Origin: UBA8514 sp034933685
GTDB lineage: Bacteria > Bacillota > Clostridia > Lachnospirales > Anaerotignaceae
DNA: 64,000 nucleotides
Assembly (NCBI GenBank): GCA_034933685.1
Contig: JAYFNB010000017.1
Span: 310,001-374,000 of the forward strand
Reading direction: 5' to 3'
In this document: piece after piece, positions 26,190 to 33,824 of the stretch
How the letters are laid out: each line of letters starts with the position of its first letter
Numbering within the stretch: position 1 is the first letter of the stretch
The notes under the pieces: generated by a model
The model's input: only the letters and a program-made list of their open reading frames with translations
Database searches by the model: none
Told to the model about the DNA's origin: nothing
Position numbers and translations under genes: made by a program

Positions 26190-26208
26190 CATACCCCTGT
26201 GGGGTGTT
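26190..26208. promoter_or_regulatory. CsoR-type copper operator
   Basis: CATACCCCTGTGGGGTGTT, a GC-rich dyad (TACCCC-TGTG-GGGTG) that lies over the predicted transcription start. It fits the CsoR site form TACCCC(N)GGGGTA, and csoR is the second gene of the operon, so copper-relieved autorepression is expected. Confidence 0.8.
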
Positions 26209-26221
26209 GGGAGGTGTATAT

Positions 26222-28744
26222 ATGAAAGAAAAATTTGATGTAACTGGCATGACTTGCAGTGCTTGCAGTGCCCATGTAGAAAAAAGCGTAGGAAAAGTAG
26301 CCGGTGTTAGTAAGGTAGCTGTCAGTTTGCTTCAAAATAGCATGACGGTAGAGTTTGATGGACAGGCGACAAGTTCAGCCGAAATAATAAAAGCGGTTGA
26401 AAAGGGTGGTTACGGTGCTAAAATTGCAGGTGAAAATACTATAATTTCAAAAAATGCTGACCAGAATGTCACTGACGAGATTAAGAATATGAAGCAAAGG
26501 CTTGTAATTTCCTTTGTATTTCTAATTCCGTTGTTTTACATTTCTATGGGTCACATGCTTGGTGCACCACTTCCATCAATACTTACTGGGCATGAAAACA
26601 TGATGATTTTTGCCCTCACGCAGCTTTTTCTAACATTACCTGTTATGTATGTTAATCGAAAATACTTTCAGGTTGGTTTTAAAAGTCTTGCAAACCGCGC
26701 GCCTAATATGGACACACTTATTGCCATAGGTGCAACAGCGGCGGCAGTGTACAGCATATATGCAATATTCAAAATGGGTTATCATTTGGGGCATGGGCAT
26801 ATGGATGTAGCACATGAGAACATTATGGATTTATATTTTGAGTCTGCAAGTATGATACTTACCCTTATTACTTTGGGGAAATTTCTTGAAACAAGGTCTA
26901 AGGGTAAAACTAGCGAAGCCATAAGCCGTCTTTTGGATTTGGCACCTAAAAAGGCGACGGTTGAACGAGATGGAAAAGAAGTGATTATTCCAGTTGAAGA
27001 AGTTGTAACAGGAGATTTAATTATTGTTAAACCAGGCGAAAGCATACCGGTAGATGGAGTAATTACAGAGGGTTCATCGGCAATAGACGAAGCGGCAATT
27101 ACCGGTGAAAGCATACCGGTTGAAAAGCAGGCTGGAGATAAGGTTATTTGTGCAACAATAAATAAAACAGGCAGTTTCAAATTTAAAGCAACAAATGTTG
27201 GAGCAGATACAACCCTTGCACAAATTGTTCGCCTTGTGGAGGAAGCGGCAAGCAGTAAAGCGCCAATAAGCAAGCTTGCAGACAAGGTTTCAGGCGTATT
27301 TGTGCCTGTAGTTATAGGCATAGCAATAGTTTCTGCAATAGCGTGGTTATTAGCAGGTTTTGGAGTGAATTTTGCAGTTTCCATAGGGATTGCGGTTCTG
27401 GTTATATCTTGCCCATGTGCATTGGGTTTGGCAACACCAACGGCTATTATGGTTGGCACGGGAAAGGGTGCAGAAAGCGGAATACTGATAAAATCTGCCG
27501 AAAGCCTTGAAACAGCCCATCTTATAAACACAGTGGTGCTGGACAAAACAGGCACAATAACAGAAGGAAAGCCACAGGTTACAGATGTTATAACCACGTC
27601 AGATATAGATGAAAAAGAACTAATAAAAATTGCGGCATCTGCAGAAAAATATTCAGAACATCCATTGGCAGAGGCTATCATTAAAAAGGCAGAAGCTGAA
27701 GGAATAGAGTTGTATGCAGTAACAGACTTTAAGGCATTTTCTGGACGTGGAATAGAGTGTACAGTAGATGGCAAAAAAGTACTTGCGGGAAACATAAAGG
27801 CAATGCTTGAAGGCGGTGTAGAGGCTGAAAAATATAAAGAAAAAGCAGAAAGTCTTGCACAACAGGGCAAAACACCTTTATACTTTGCAGTAGATGGAAA
27901 ATTAGCAGGTATTATTGCCGCCGCAGACGTGGTTAAAAAGAACAGCAAAAAGGCAATAAGTCAGCTTGAAAAAGCAGGCATAGAAGTGGTTATGCTTACA
28001 GGAGACAATGCTGTTACAGCAGAGGCTATTCGTAAAGAAATGGGAATTAACCGGGTTGTAAGCGAAGTTATGCCACAGGATAAGGAAGCTGAAATAAGAC
28101 GTTTACAGGAAGAAGGCAAAAAAGTTGCCATGATTGGTGATGGAATTAATGATGCGCCTGCGCTTGCACGAGCAGATGTTGGTATTGCAATTGGTGCAGG
28201 CACAGATGTTGCAATAGAATCGGCAGACATTGTGCTTATGAAAAGTGATTTAATTAGTGCGGTAGAAGCGATTGAGCTTAGCCGAGCAACTATTAAAAAC
28301 ATAAAGGAAAATCTGTTTTGGGCATTTTTCTACAATGTTATTGGGATTCCTGTTGCGGCAGGTCTTTTGTATCCAATTTGGGGTATAAAACTAAACCCAA
28401 TGTTGGCGGCGGCGGCAATGAGTCTTAGCTCGGTTTTTGTAGTTACAAATGCTTTAAGATTAAGATTTTTCAAACCATCTTTCACAGTGGATGATGAAAA
28501 TATATTGGATATTAAACCTAAGGAGGAAAATAAAATGGCAGAAAAAACTATGATAATTGAGGGTATGATGTGTGCACATTGCACAGGCAGAGTAGATAAG
28601 GCATTAAATGAAATTGAAGGTGTAACAGCAACAGTAAGTCTTGATGAAAAAAGTGCTTTTGTTAAATTAAGCAAAGATATAAGTGATGAGGTATTAAAAA
28701 ATGCAGTTACAGAAGCAGGGTATAACGTTATTTCCATAAAATGA
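26222..28744 (+). CDS. copA: Copper-translocating P-type ATPase with N- and C-terminal metal-binding domains
   Basis: An 840-residue P1B-type ATPase exporting Cu+. Layout: N-terminal HMA domain with GMTCSAC (Cys 12 and 15); membrane segments; actuator loop with TGES; CPC metal site at 397-399; phosphorylated Asp in DKTGT at 441; nucleotide domain with SEHPLA; GDGINDAPALA; last two membrane helices near 700-750; then a second HMA domain from residue 772 with GMMCAHC (Cys 784 and 787). A C-terminal HMA is less usual than tandem N-terminal ones. AAGGAGGAAAATAAAATG is embedded just before it (see the separate entry). ATG at 26222 follows GGGAGGTG. Confidence 0.97.
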   Translation: MKEKFDVTGMTCSACSAHVEKSVGKVAGVSKVAVSLLQNSMTVEFDGQATSSAEIIKAVEKGGYGAKIAGENTIISKNADQNVTDEIKNMKQRLVISFVFLIPLFYISMGHMLGAPLPSILTGHENMMIFALTQLFLTLPVMYVNRKYFQVGFKSLANRAPNMDTLIAIGATAAAVYSIYAIFKMGYHLGHGHMDVAHENIMDLYFESASMILTLITLGKFLETRSKGKTSEAISRLLDLAPKKATVERDGKEVIIPVEEVVTGDLIIVKPGESIPVDGVITEGSSAIDEAAITGESIPVEKQAGDKVICATINKTGSFKFKATNVGADTTLAQIVRLVEEAASSKAPISKLADKVSGVFVPVVIGIAIVSAIAWLLAGFGVNFAVSIGIAVLVISCPCALGLATPTAIMVGTGKGAESGILIKSAESLETAHLINTVVLDKTGTITEGKPQVTDVITTSDIDEKELIKIAASAEKYSEHPLAEAIIKKAEAEGIELYAVTDFKAFSGRGIECTVDGKKVLAGNIKAMLEGGVEAEKYKEKAESLAQQGKTPLYFAVDGKLAGIIAAADVVKKNSKKAISQLEKAGIEVVMLTGDNAVTAEAIRKEMGINRVVSEVMPQDKEAEIRRLQEEGKKVAMIGDGINDAPALARADVGIAIGAGTDVAIESADIVLMKSDLISAVEAIELSRATIKNIKENLFWAFFYNVIGIPVAAGLLYPIWGIKLNPMLAAAAMSLSSVFVVTNALRLRFFKPSFTVDDENILDIKPKEENKMAEKTMIIEGMMCAHCTGRVDKALNEIEGVTATVSLDEKSAFVKLSKDISDEVLKNAVTEAGYNVISIK
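28535..28744 (+). CDS. Possible CopZ-like chaperone from an internal start within copA
   Basis: In frame inside copA, TAAGGAGGAAAATAAAATG places an ideal ribosome site eight bases before an ATG at codon 772. Translation from it gives 69 residues that form a complete HMA domain (EGMMCAHC; C-terminal strand YNVISI), the size of a free CopZ copper chaperone. The SD encodes KEE in the linker of CopA. Either this is a dual-use start giving both CopA and CopZ, or a copA-copZ pair fused by loss of a stop codon and retained the old signal. Expression of the short form is not shown by sequence. Confidence 0.6.
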   Translation: MAEKTMIIEGMMCAHCTGRVDKALNEIEGVTATVSLDEKSAFVKLSKDISDEVLKNAVTEAGYNVISIK

Positions 28745-28752
28745 GGTGAAGT

Positions 28753-29016
28753 ATGAAGGCAGATAAGGCAACAATAAATCGTCTTTTAAAAACGGCAAGA
28801 GGACAAATTGACGGAATAATTAAAATGGTGGAAGAAGATAGATATTGTATGGATATCTCCAATCAACTTTTGGCGGCAGACGCAATTTTACGCAAAGCAA
28901 ACAAAGAGGTAATACGTGCGCATATTAAAGGCTGTGTAAAAGAGGCATTTGAGGATGGAAATGAAGACAAAAAAATTGATGAATTAATTGAAATGATGGA
29001 TAAAATAATAAAGTGA
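28753..29016 (+). CDS. csoR: Copper-sensing repressor CsoR
   Basis: An 87-residue all-helical CsoR/FrmR-family repressor. The Cu+ ligand set is visible: Cys in DRYCMDIS near residue 36, His in RAHIKGC near 61 and Cys four residues later near 65, the Cys-His-Cys pattern of true copper sensors. RLLKTARGQIDGI at the N-terminus is the DNA-contact helix. It starts eight bases after copA with GAGGTG upstream, so it is co-transcribed and probably acts at the operator at 26190. Confidence 0.94.
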   Translation: MKADKATINRLLKTARGQIDGIIKMVEEDRYCMDISNQLLAADAILRKANKEVIRAHIKGCVKEAFEDGNEDKKIDELIEMMDKIIK

Positions 29017-29024
29017 GCTAAGCT

Positions 29025-29040
29025 TTATGTGTTCACATAA
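29025..29040. promoter_or_regulatory. Inverted repeat between csoR and mazG
   Basis: TTATGTG-TT-CACATAA, a perfect 7-base dyad with a two-base centre and no T-run. Operator or chance; no promoter is clear beside it. Confidence 0.3.
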
Positions 29041-29067
29041 TATGGAATTTACAAGGAGAGATATGCT

Positions 29068-29841
29068 TTGAAGGAAAAGTATGACTTTAACGATTTGGTA
29101 GAAATTATACGCATTCTACGCAGTGAAAACGGCTGCCCATGGGATAAGGTGCAAACCCATGAAACTCTTAGGGACAGCATGATTGAAGAGGCATACGAGG
29201 TTGTGGAGGCCATTAACAATAAGGATATGGCTAACCTTTGTGAGGAGCTTGGAGATGTGCTTATGCAGGTTATATTCCATGCAATGATAGAGGCGGAAAA
29301 AGGCGGCTTTACTTTGGAAGATGTATATGACGGCATAAGCAAAAAAATGATTTCACGACATAGCCATATTTTTGCAGAGGACGTTGCAAATACACCTGAA
29401 GAGGTACTTGTAAATTGGGAAAAGAACAAGAAAAAAGAAAAAGGGTTTGAAACCCAAACGCAGGTGCTTGAAAGTGTTCCAAAATCATTGCCAGCCCTTA
29501 CACGTGCAAGGAAGATACAGGCTAAGGCGGCAAATGTGGGCTTCGACATAGAAACAATTGAAGATGCTATTAAAAAGCTTGAAGAAGAGATAGAAGAGCT
29601 TAGAAATGCACTGAATATGGGCGAGGAAGCAATATTTCAAGAATATGGTGATATTTTATTCTCATGCGTGAATATTTCCAGATTTTTGAGTCTAAATCCA
29701 GAGTTTGCCTTGACAAATTCGTCAGAAAAGTTTATAAATAGATTTAGGTATATTGAGAAGACTGCTCTTTCCAAGGGAAGGACGCTAGAGAAGTTGACTA
29801 TTTCAGAGATGGACGCGCTATGGGAACAGTCTAAACAATAA
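29068..29841 (+). CDS. mazG: Nucleoside triphosphate pyrophosphohydrolase MazG
   Basis: A 257-residue protein with two MazG domains. Seen: GCPWDKVQTHETLRDSMIEEAYE near residues 22-44 with the EExxE metal motif, then EELGDVLMQVIFHA, and a second copy EEEIEELRNAL...EYGDILFSCVN near 170-205. It hydrolyses non-canonical or excess NTPs. Starts at TTG after AAGGAGAG. Next come hup, rqcP, yabP, yabQ and divIC, the conserved clostridial sequence. Confidence 0.95.
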   Translation: MKEKYDFNDLVEIIRILRSENGCPWDKVQTHETLRDSMIEEAYEVVEAINNKDMANLCEELGDVLMQVIFHAMIEAEKGGFTLEDVYDGISKKMISRHSHIFAEDVANTPEEVLVNWEKNKKKEKGFETQTQVLESVPKSLPALTRARKIQAKAANVGFDIETIEDAIKKLEEEIEELRNALNMGEEAIFQEYGDILFSCVNISRFLSLNPEFALTNSSEKFINRFRYIEKTALSKGRTLEKLTISEMDALWEQSKQ

Positions 29842-29876
29842 GCTTCATAACTATCTTTTTTTAAGGAGGAAATATA

Positions 29877-30152
29877 ATGAATAAAGCGGAATTAATAGCA
29901 GCTATGGTTGAAAAGGCTGAAATCAGTAAAAAAGACGCAGAAAAGGCTTTAAAAGCTTTTGAAGAGGTTGTTACAGAAGAACTTAAAAATGACGGTAAAA
30001 TCCAGTTAGTTGGTTTTGGTACATTTGAAGTTGCTCAGAGAGCTGCAAGAGTTGGCAGAAACCCTCAGACAGGTGAAGACATGGAAATCGGCGCATCAAA
30101 GGCACCTAAATTTAAAGCAGGCAAAGCTTTAAAGGATGCTGTAAACGAATAA
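29877..30152 (+). CDS. hup: HU family DNA-binding protein
   Basis: A 91-residue histone-like protein, usual HU length. Seen: MNKAELIAAMVEKAEISKKD at the N-terminus, GFGTFEVAQRAARVGRNPQTG near residues 46-66 forming the beta-arm, and PKFKAGKALKDAV at the end. AAGGAGG precedes the ATG at ideal distance. It is encoded directly after mazG and before the S4 protein, as in many clostridia. Confidence 0.97.
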   Translation: MNKAELIAAMVEKAEISKKDAEKALKAFEEVVTEELKNDGKIQLVGFGTFEVAQRAARVGRNPQTGEDMEIGASKAPKFKAGKALKDAVNE

Positions 30153-30164
30153 TTAATTTAACCT

Positions 30165-30193
30165 GCCTGTACTTAAATTAGTACAGGCTTTTT
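30165..30193 (+). terminator. Intrinsic terminator after hup
   Basis: Stem GCCTGTACT with AGTACAGGC and five T. Confidence 0.9.
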
Positions 30194-30218
30194 GTATTTT
30201 TGTGCGGAGGAATTAGAA

Positions 30219-30458
30219 ATGAGATTGGACAAATATCTTAAAGTATCACGCATTATAAAACGAAGAACCATAGCAAATGAGGCTTGTGATGCAGGACGCG
30301 TTTCCATTAATGGAAAAGCGGCAAAGGCGTCGGTAGATATTAAGGTAGGGGATGTAATAGAAATTCGCTTTGGAAACAATACTACAAAGGTTGAAGTTTT
30401 ATCGCTGGCAGAAAATCCGCGTAAAGAAGAAGCCTCAAATATGTATAAAAGCTTGTAA
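30219..30458 (+). CDS. rqcP: S4-domain RNA-binding protein RqcP (YabO)
   Basis: A 79-residue S4-domain protein of the Hsp15/RqcP family. MRLDKYLKVSRIIKRRTIANE and the RVSINGKAAKASVDIKVGDVI stretch are diagnostic. RqcP binds the large ribosomal subunit and assists poly-alanine tailing by RqcH during quality control. The ATG at 30219 follows GCGGAGG. The gene overlaps nothing and lies ahead of yabP, as yabO does in Bacillus. Confidence 0.92.
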   Translation: MRLDKYLKVSRIIKRRTIANEACDAGRVSINGKAAKASVDIKVGDVIEIRFGNNTTKVEVLSLAENPRKEEASNMYKSL

Positions 30459-30461
30459 AAG

Positions 30462-30496
30462 AAAAGACTAAGCCAATGGTTTAGTCTTTTTTTTTT
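30462..30496 (+). terminator. Intrinsic terminator after rqcP
   Basis: Stem AAAAGACTAAGCC with GGTTTAGTCTTTT, loop AAT, followed by a long T-run. Confidence 0.93.
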
Positions 30497-30537
30497 GCTC
30501 CGTCATATAATGTATAAATATATTTTGGAGGTTGACT

Positions 30538-30825
30538 ATGGCTGAAGACAGACGAGCAAACTGCAAACATAGGATAGTTATTGAGGAACGTTCAACTGTG
30601 GCAGTGGATGGAGTTACTGAAGTAATCTCTTTTGATGAGGAAAGTATTGTTTGTGAAACTGATATGGGTGTTTTAGTTTTAAAGGGCAAGGATATGCATG
30701 TGGAAAGACTTAATTTGGAACAGGGTCAGCTTATTGTTCAGGGAGATATTGAATCTTTGGAATACAGCGATGAGGGTATATTGTCTAAAAACAATGGCGG
30801 CCTTTTGGGCAGAATTTTTAAATAA
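30538..30825 (+). CDS. yabP: Sporulation protein YabP
   Basis: A 95-residue protein of the YabP/YqfC family needed for spore formation. Seen: HRIVIEERSTVAVDGVTEVISFDEESIV near residues 11-38, and LNLEQGQLIVQGDIESLEY near 58-76. The ATG at 30538 follows TTTTGGAGG. A strong terminator lies upstream, so the gene needs its own promoter. CATATAAT at 30504-30511 resembles a SigE -10 (CATACAAT), but I see no convincing -35. Its presence implies a sporulating lineage. Confidence 0.93.
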   Translation: MAEDRRANCKHRIVIEERSTVAVDGVTEVISFDEESIVCETDMGVLVLKGKDMHVERLNLEQGQLIVQGDIESLEYSDEGILSKNNGGLLGRIFK

Positions 30826-30838
30826 ATGAGGTGGCTAG

Positions 30839-31351
30839 ATGATACTTTCACTAAGCTATCAAGCAAAACTTTTTATTACAACAGTTGTTTGGGGCTTTAT
30901 TTTAGCTTTTTTTTACGATGCCATAAAGGTACTTCGCATTGCAGTTAAGCACAAAAAACTACTTGTACATATTGAGGACGCATTATATTGGGTAACTGTA
31001 ATTTTTGTTGTGTTTTTTGTACTGCTTGGGGTAAGCTTTGGGGAAATACGAGTGTTTTGTGTTGCCGGTGTGTTTTTAGGTATGGCACTGTATTTTTCGG
31101 CCGTCAGCCCTTTGTTTTTAATGGTTTCAGAAATGGTGGTTAATGCAGTTAAATGGGTAATAAGAATGTTTTTAGAAATTTTGTTTACCCCTTTTCGACT
31201 TTTGTGGCATATTTTTAAAGTGCCTTGCAAAAAAACAGGTAATTTTGTAACCAAAAATTCTAAAAAAGCATTGCATTTATCTGGAATGTATGCAAAAATA
31301 TACACAAAGAAGTGGGTTAAAAACCTTGGTATACTTTTGAAAAAAATATAA
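30839..31351 (+). CDS. yabQ: Spore cortex biosynthesis protein YabQ
   Basis: A 170-residue membrane protein. Three or four hydrophobic segments lie in the first 110 residues, with the motif GFILAFFYDAIKVLR near residue 20 typical of YabQ; a basic, amphipathic C-terminal tail follows. YabQ localises to the outer forespore membrane and is needed for cortex formation. It starts 13 bases after yabP with GAGGTG, so the two are an operon. Confidence 0.93.
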   Translation: MILSLSYQAKLFITTVVWGFILAFFYDAIKVLRIAVKHKKLLVHIEDALYWVTVIFVVFFVLLGVSFGEIRVFCVAGVFLGMALYFSAVSPLFLMVSEMVVNAVKWVIRMFLEILFTPFRLLWHIFKVPCKKTGNFVTKNSKKALHLSGMYAKIYTKKWVKNLGILLKKI

Positions 31352-31365
31352 GCGAGTGTGTTAAT

Positions 31366-31671
31366 ATGGGTAAAGCAAGGGCAAAAACAAAAAAACAAAA
31401 ATCATTTACAAGCATAATGGTATTTTGCTTTATGCTTATTTTTATTACGGCTGTTTGTGCTAATTTGGTTGCCCAGAGCCGTAATTTGTATGCCTTAAAA
31501 GCAGAGGAAACCATTTTGGCACAAAAAATAGATGATGCAAATACTGAGAACATTCAGCTGAAAAACCAGCAGGAATATTATACAAGCGATGTCTATATAG
31601 AAAAAATTGCCCGTGAACAGTTAGGACTTATTATGCCAGATGAGATGGTGTTTAAAAATCGATCAGAATAA
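31366..31671 (+). CDS. divIC: FtsB/DivIC-family septum protein
   Basis: A 101-residue bitopic protein: a basic cytoplasmic N-terminus, one membrane span about residues 19-37, then a coiled coil (QSRNLYALKAEETILAQKIDDANTENIQL) and the conserved YIEKIAREQLGLIMPDE motif. DivIC bridges the septal division complex. Position after yabQ matches Bacillus divIC. It starts 14 bases after yabQ. Confidence 0.9.
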   Translation: MGKARAKTKKQKSFTSIMVFCFMLIFITAVCANLVAQSRNLYALKAEETILAQKIDDANTENIQLKNQQEYYTSDVYIEKIAREQLGLIMPDEMVFKNRSE

Positions 31672-31685
31672 ATTTGAAAAAGCTA

Positions 31686-31714
31686 TTGACATTTTCCGCA
31701 AGCACGTCTATAAT
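31686..31714 (+). promoter_or_regulatory. Promoter for the tRNA cluster
   Basis: Perfect TTGACA at 31686-31691 and perfect TATAAT at 31709-31714 with a 17-base spacer. Confidence 0.88.
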
Positions 31715-31732
31715 AGTGCAAGTAACTGATTT

Positions 31733-31806
31733 GGCGGAGTAGCTCAGTTGGCTAGAGCACGCGGTTCATACCCGCGGTGTCAGGGGTTCAAATCCCTTCT
31801 CCGCTA
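31733..31806 (+). tRNA. tRNA-Met(CAT), elongator
   Basis: A 74-base cloverleaf: acceptor GGCGGAG/CTCCGCT with a G-T end pair, D-arm AGCTCAGTTGGCTAGAGC, anticodon loop TTCATAC and T-loop GGTTCAAATCC. Sequence is close to the Bacillus elongator tRNA-Met; it lacks the initiator's 1-72 mismatch. The 3' CCA is not encoded. Confidence 0.93.
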
Positions 31807-31810
31807 TTCT

Positions 31811-31882
31811 GGCCCGTTGGTCAAGCGGTCAAGACGTGGCCCTCTCACGGCTGAAACAAGGGTTCGATTCCCTTACGGGTCA
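31811..31882 (+). tRNA. tRNA-Glu(CTC)
   Basis: A 72-base cloverleaf with acceptor GGCCCGT/ACGGGTC and T-loop GGTTCGATTCC. The anticodon loop is CTCTCAC, giving CTC for Glu. Its anticodon stem has wobble pairs (TGGCC/GGCTG). The 3' CCA is not encoded. Confidence 0.9.
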
Positions 31883-31913
31883 ATTAATTTCATATTTCTT
31901 TTCCAGTTATCAT

Positions 31914-31986
31914 GGGAGTTTAGCTCAGCTGGGAGAGCGCTTGCCTTACAAGCAAGATGTCACAGGTTCGAGCCCTGTAATTCCCA
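31914..31986 (+). tRNA. tRNA-Val(TAC)
   Basis: A 73-base cloverleaf: acceptor GGGAGTT/AATTCCC, anticodon stem CTTGC/GCAAG with loop CTTACAA (anticodon TAC), T-loop GGTTCGAGCCC. The 3' CCA is not encoded. Confidence 0.93.
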
Positions 31987-31989
31987 CTT

Positions 31990-32020
31990 AAAACCACAAG
32001 CTTATTGTTTGTGGTTTTTT
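31990..32020 (+). terminator. Intrinsic terminator after the tRNA cluster
   Basis: Stem AAACCACAAGC with GTTTGTGGTTT and a six-T run. Confidence 0.92.
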
Positions 32021-32139
32021 CAATACAATGCCAATATTGTACCCATACAATTGTTCATTTTTTTCATCAACTCATAGAAGTTCAACTTTTTTTGTGCTAT
32101 TATCTCACTAACAAATAATACGAAAAGAGGTATAGCATT

Positions 32140-32667
32140 ATGAAAAATTTAACAGCAAAAGAGTTATGTATTAAGGGGCTTTTAATTGCGTTGGTTGCGG
32201 TGGCTACAATGGTAATTAATGTGCCTGTGGCGGCTACAAGTGGATATATTCATTTGGGAGACAGCGTAATTTTAATAAGCAGTATATTCTTTGGTTGGGA
32301 ATATGGTCTTATTGCCGGCGGAGTTGGTTCTATGCTTGCAGATGTACTTAGTGGGTATGCTCACTGGGCACCGTTTACTTTGGTTATTAAGGCAATTATG
32401 GGCTTAATAATTGGTAAGCTTGCTAATTACGAAGGGGCAAAAGGGAACTTTTTTTCAGCAAGAAATATAATTGCTGCTTCAGCAGGTATTGTATGGATGG
32501 TTTTTGGATACCTAATTGGCGGAACCATACTTAAGGGAAGTTTTGCCGTTGCACTTACCTCTGTGCCAAGTAATGTTGTGCAGGGTGTTGGCGGTCTTGT
32601 AATTTATTTAGTTATTGGTGCAGCACTAAATAAGGCGAAGATTTACAGAATGTTGTCGGTGAAATAG
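32140..32667 (+). CDS. ECF transporter S component (substrate unknown)
   Basis: A 175-residue protein with about six membrane segments. The motif GYIHLGDSVILISSIFFG near residue 36 and the GGVGSMLADVLSGYAHWAPFTLVIKAIMG stretch near 61-88 are typical of S components of the ECF-ribofla_trS/HmpT-like group. Such subunits import vitamins or their precursors using a shared EcfAAT module. It lies 15 bases ahead of a 2-hydroxyacid dehydrogenase gene; whether the two functions are linked is unknown. AAAGAGGTATAG precedes the ATG. Confidence 0.85.
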   Translation: MKNLTAKELCIKGLLIALVAVATMVINVPVAATSGYIHLGDSVILISSIFFGWEYGLIAGGVGSMLADVLSGYAHWAPFTLVIKAIMGLIIGKLANYEGAKGNFFSARNIIAASAGIVWMVFGYLIGGTILKGSFAVALTSVPSNVVQGVGGLVIYLVIGAALNKAKIYRMLSVK

Positions 32668-32682
32668 CAGGAGGATTAATGG

Positions 32683-33636
32683 ATGAGAATAGTTATTATT
32701 GAACCACTTGGCATTACCAATGATAAGGTTAACGAGGCAATAATGCCACTTAAAGCAGAAGGGCATGAAGTTGTTTACTACGAAACCCGTACCGAAGATG
32801 AGTCGGAATTAATTGAGCGTGGCAAGGAGGCAGAAATAATAATTGTTGCGAATTTGCCTTTAAGAAAAGCCGTTATTGAAAATTGTACTAAATTAAAAAT
32901 GATTTCTGTAGCGTTTACAGGCGTAGACCATATTGATACCCAATTTTGCAAGGAAAAAGGCATTACCGTATGTAATGCGGCAGGCTATTCCACAAATGCA
33001 GTGGCAGAGCTTGCGTTTGGTCTTGCATTATCGGTTTTACGAAACATACCAAAATGTGATGCAGTTACACGTGTAGAAGGAACCAAAGCAGGGCTTGTAG
33101 GTTGCGAGCTTTTCGGTAAAAAGTTCGGCGTTGTAGGTACAGGTGCTATAGGCGCAAGGGTTGCAGAAATTGCAATGGCATTTGGGTGTGAGGTTCTTGC
33201 CTATAACAGAAGTGTAAAACCACAACTTGAAGCTAAAGGTGTTAAGTTTGTTTCTCTTGAAGAATTACTTAAACAAAGTGATATTGTATCATTGCATGTC
33301 CCTTTTAATGGTACTACAGCCAAGCTAATTGGAGCTGAACAGCTTGGGTTTATGAAAGATACTGCAATACTTATAAACACTGCTCGTGGCGGAGTTGTGG
33401 ACAGCGAAGAATTGGCTAAGGTACTTAACGATGGAAAAATAGCTGGTGCAGGCATTGATGTTTTTGAAATGGAACCTCCAATACCTTCATCACATCCGCT
33501 TATAAACAGTAAAAACACCGTAGTAACACCGCACGTTGCTTTTGCGTCGGAAGAAGCATTATATACTCGTGCAGGCATAGTTGTTAACAACATTCTTCAG
33601 TGGGAACAGGGAATGCCACAAAATTTGATTGTTTAA
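32683..33636 (+). CDS. D-isomer-specific 2-hydroxyacid dehydrogenase
   Basis: A 317-residue NAD-dependent dehydrogenase of the phosphoglycerate/hydroxypyruvate type. Seen: the catalytic-domain SVAFTGVDHID near residue 76, the Rossmann loop GVVGTGAIGARVAEIA near 149, the LINTARGGVVD motif near 229 with the substrate Arg, and VTPHVAFASEEA near 283 with the catalytic His. It is short, without an ACT domain, unlike the serA gene at 58290. Substrate cannot be named. AGGAGG precedes the ATG. Confidence 0.9.
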   Translation: MRIVIIEPLGITNDKVNEAIMPLKAEGHEVVYYETRTEDESELIERGKEAEIIIVANLPLRKAVIENCTKLKMISVAFTGVDHIDTQFCKEKGITVCNAAGYSTNAVAELAFGLALSVLRNIPKCDAVTRVEGTKAGLVGCELFGKKFGVVGTGAIGARVAEIAMAFGCEVLAYNRSVKPQLEAKGVKFVSLEELLKQSDIVSLHVPFNGTTAKLIGAEQLGFMKDTAILINTARGGVVDSEELAKVLNDGKIAGAGIDVFEMEPPIPSSHPLINSKNTVVTPHVAFASEEALYTRAGIVVNNILQWEQGMPQNLIV

Positions 33637-33680
33637 TTTTTAGTAGAATATATATAATAGGAGTATAAGTACTTTTGAGA

Positions 33681-33721
33681 AAAAGGAAAGTGTTGCATTT
33701 GCAACATACTTTCCTTTTTTT
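33681..33721 (+). terminator. Strong intrinsic terminator
   Basis: A long stem AAAGGAAAGT-GTTGCA with TGCAAC-AT-ACTTTCCTTT and a T-run. Confidence 0.95.
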
Positions 33722-33753
33722 GTGCAATATAATGGTGGTATTAAAGGTATTTA

Positions 33754-33782
33754 TTGACGTAAATTGTACAAGTTGGTATAAT
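33754..33782 (+). promoter_or_regulatory. Promoter for the suf operon
   Basis: TTGACG at 33754-33759 and TATAAT at 33777-33782 with a 17-base spacer. Confidence 0.82.
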
Positions 33783-33824
33783 TTATAGATTAAGAAGATT
33801 TACACTCTTTGAGGAGGAACAATT

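Noticed and set aside
26782..27948. A 388-residue open frame antisense to copA
   Set aside because: It is a shadow of copA codon usage: rich in Ser, Pro and Ile with no motif, while copA on the plus strand is unmistakable.
30484..30511. SigE promoter before yabP
   Set aside because: CATATAAT resembles a SigE -10, but I found no matching -35, and TATAAT is common in this DNA. Mentioned only within the yabP entry.
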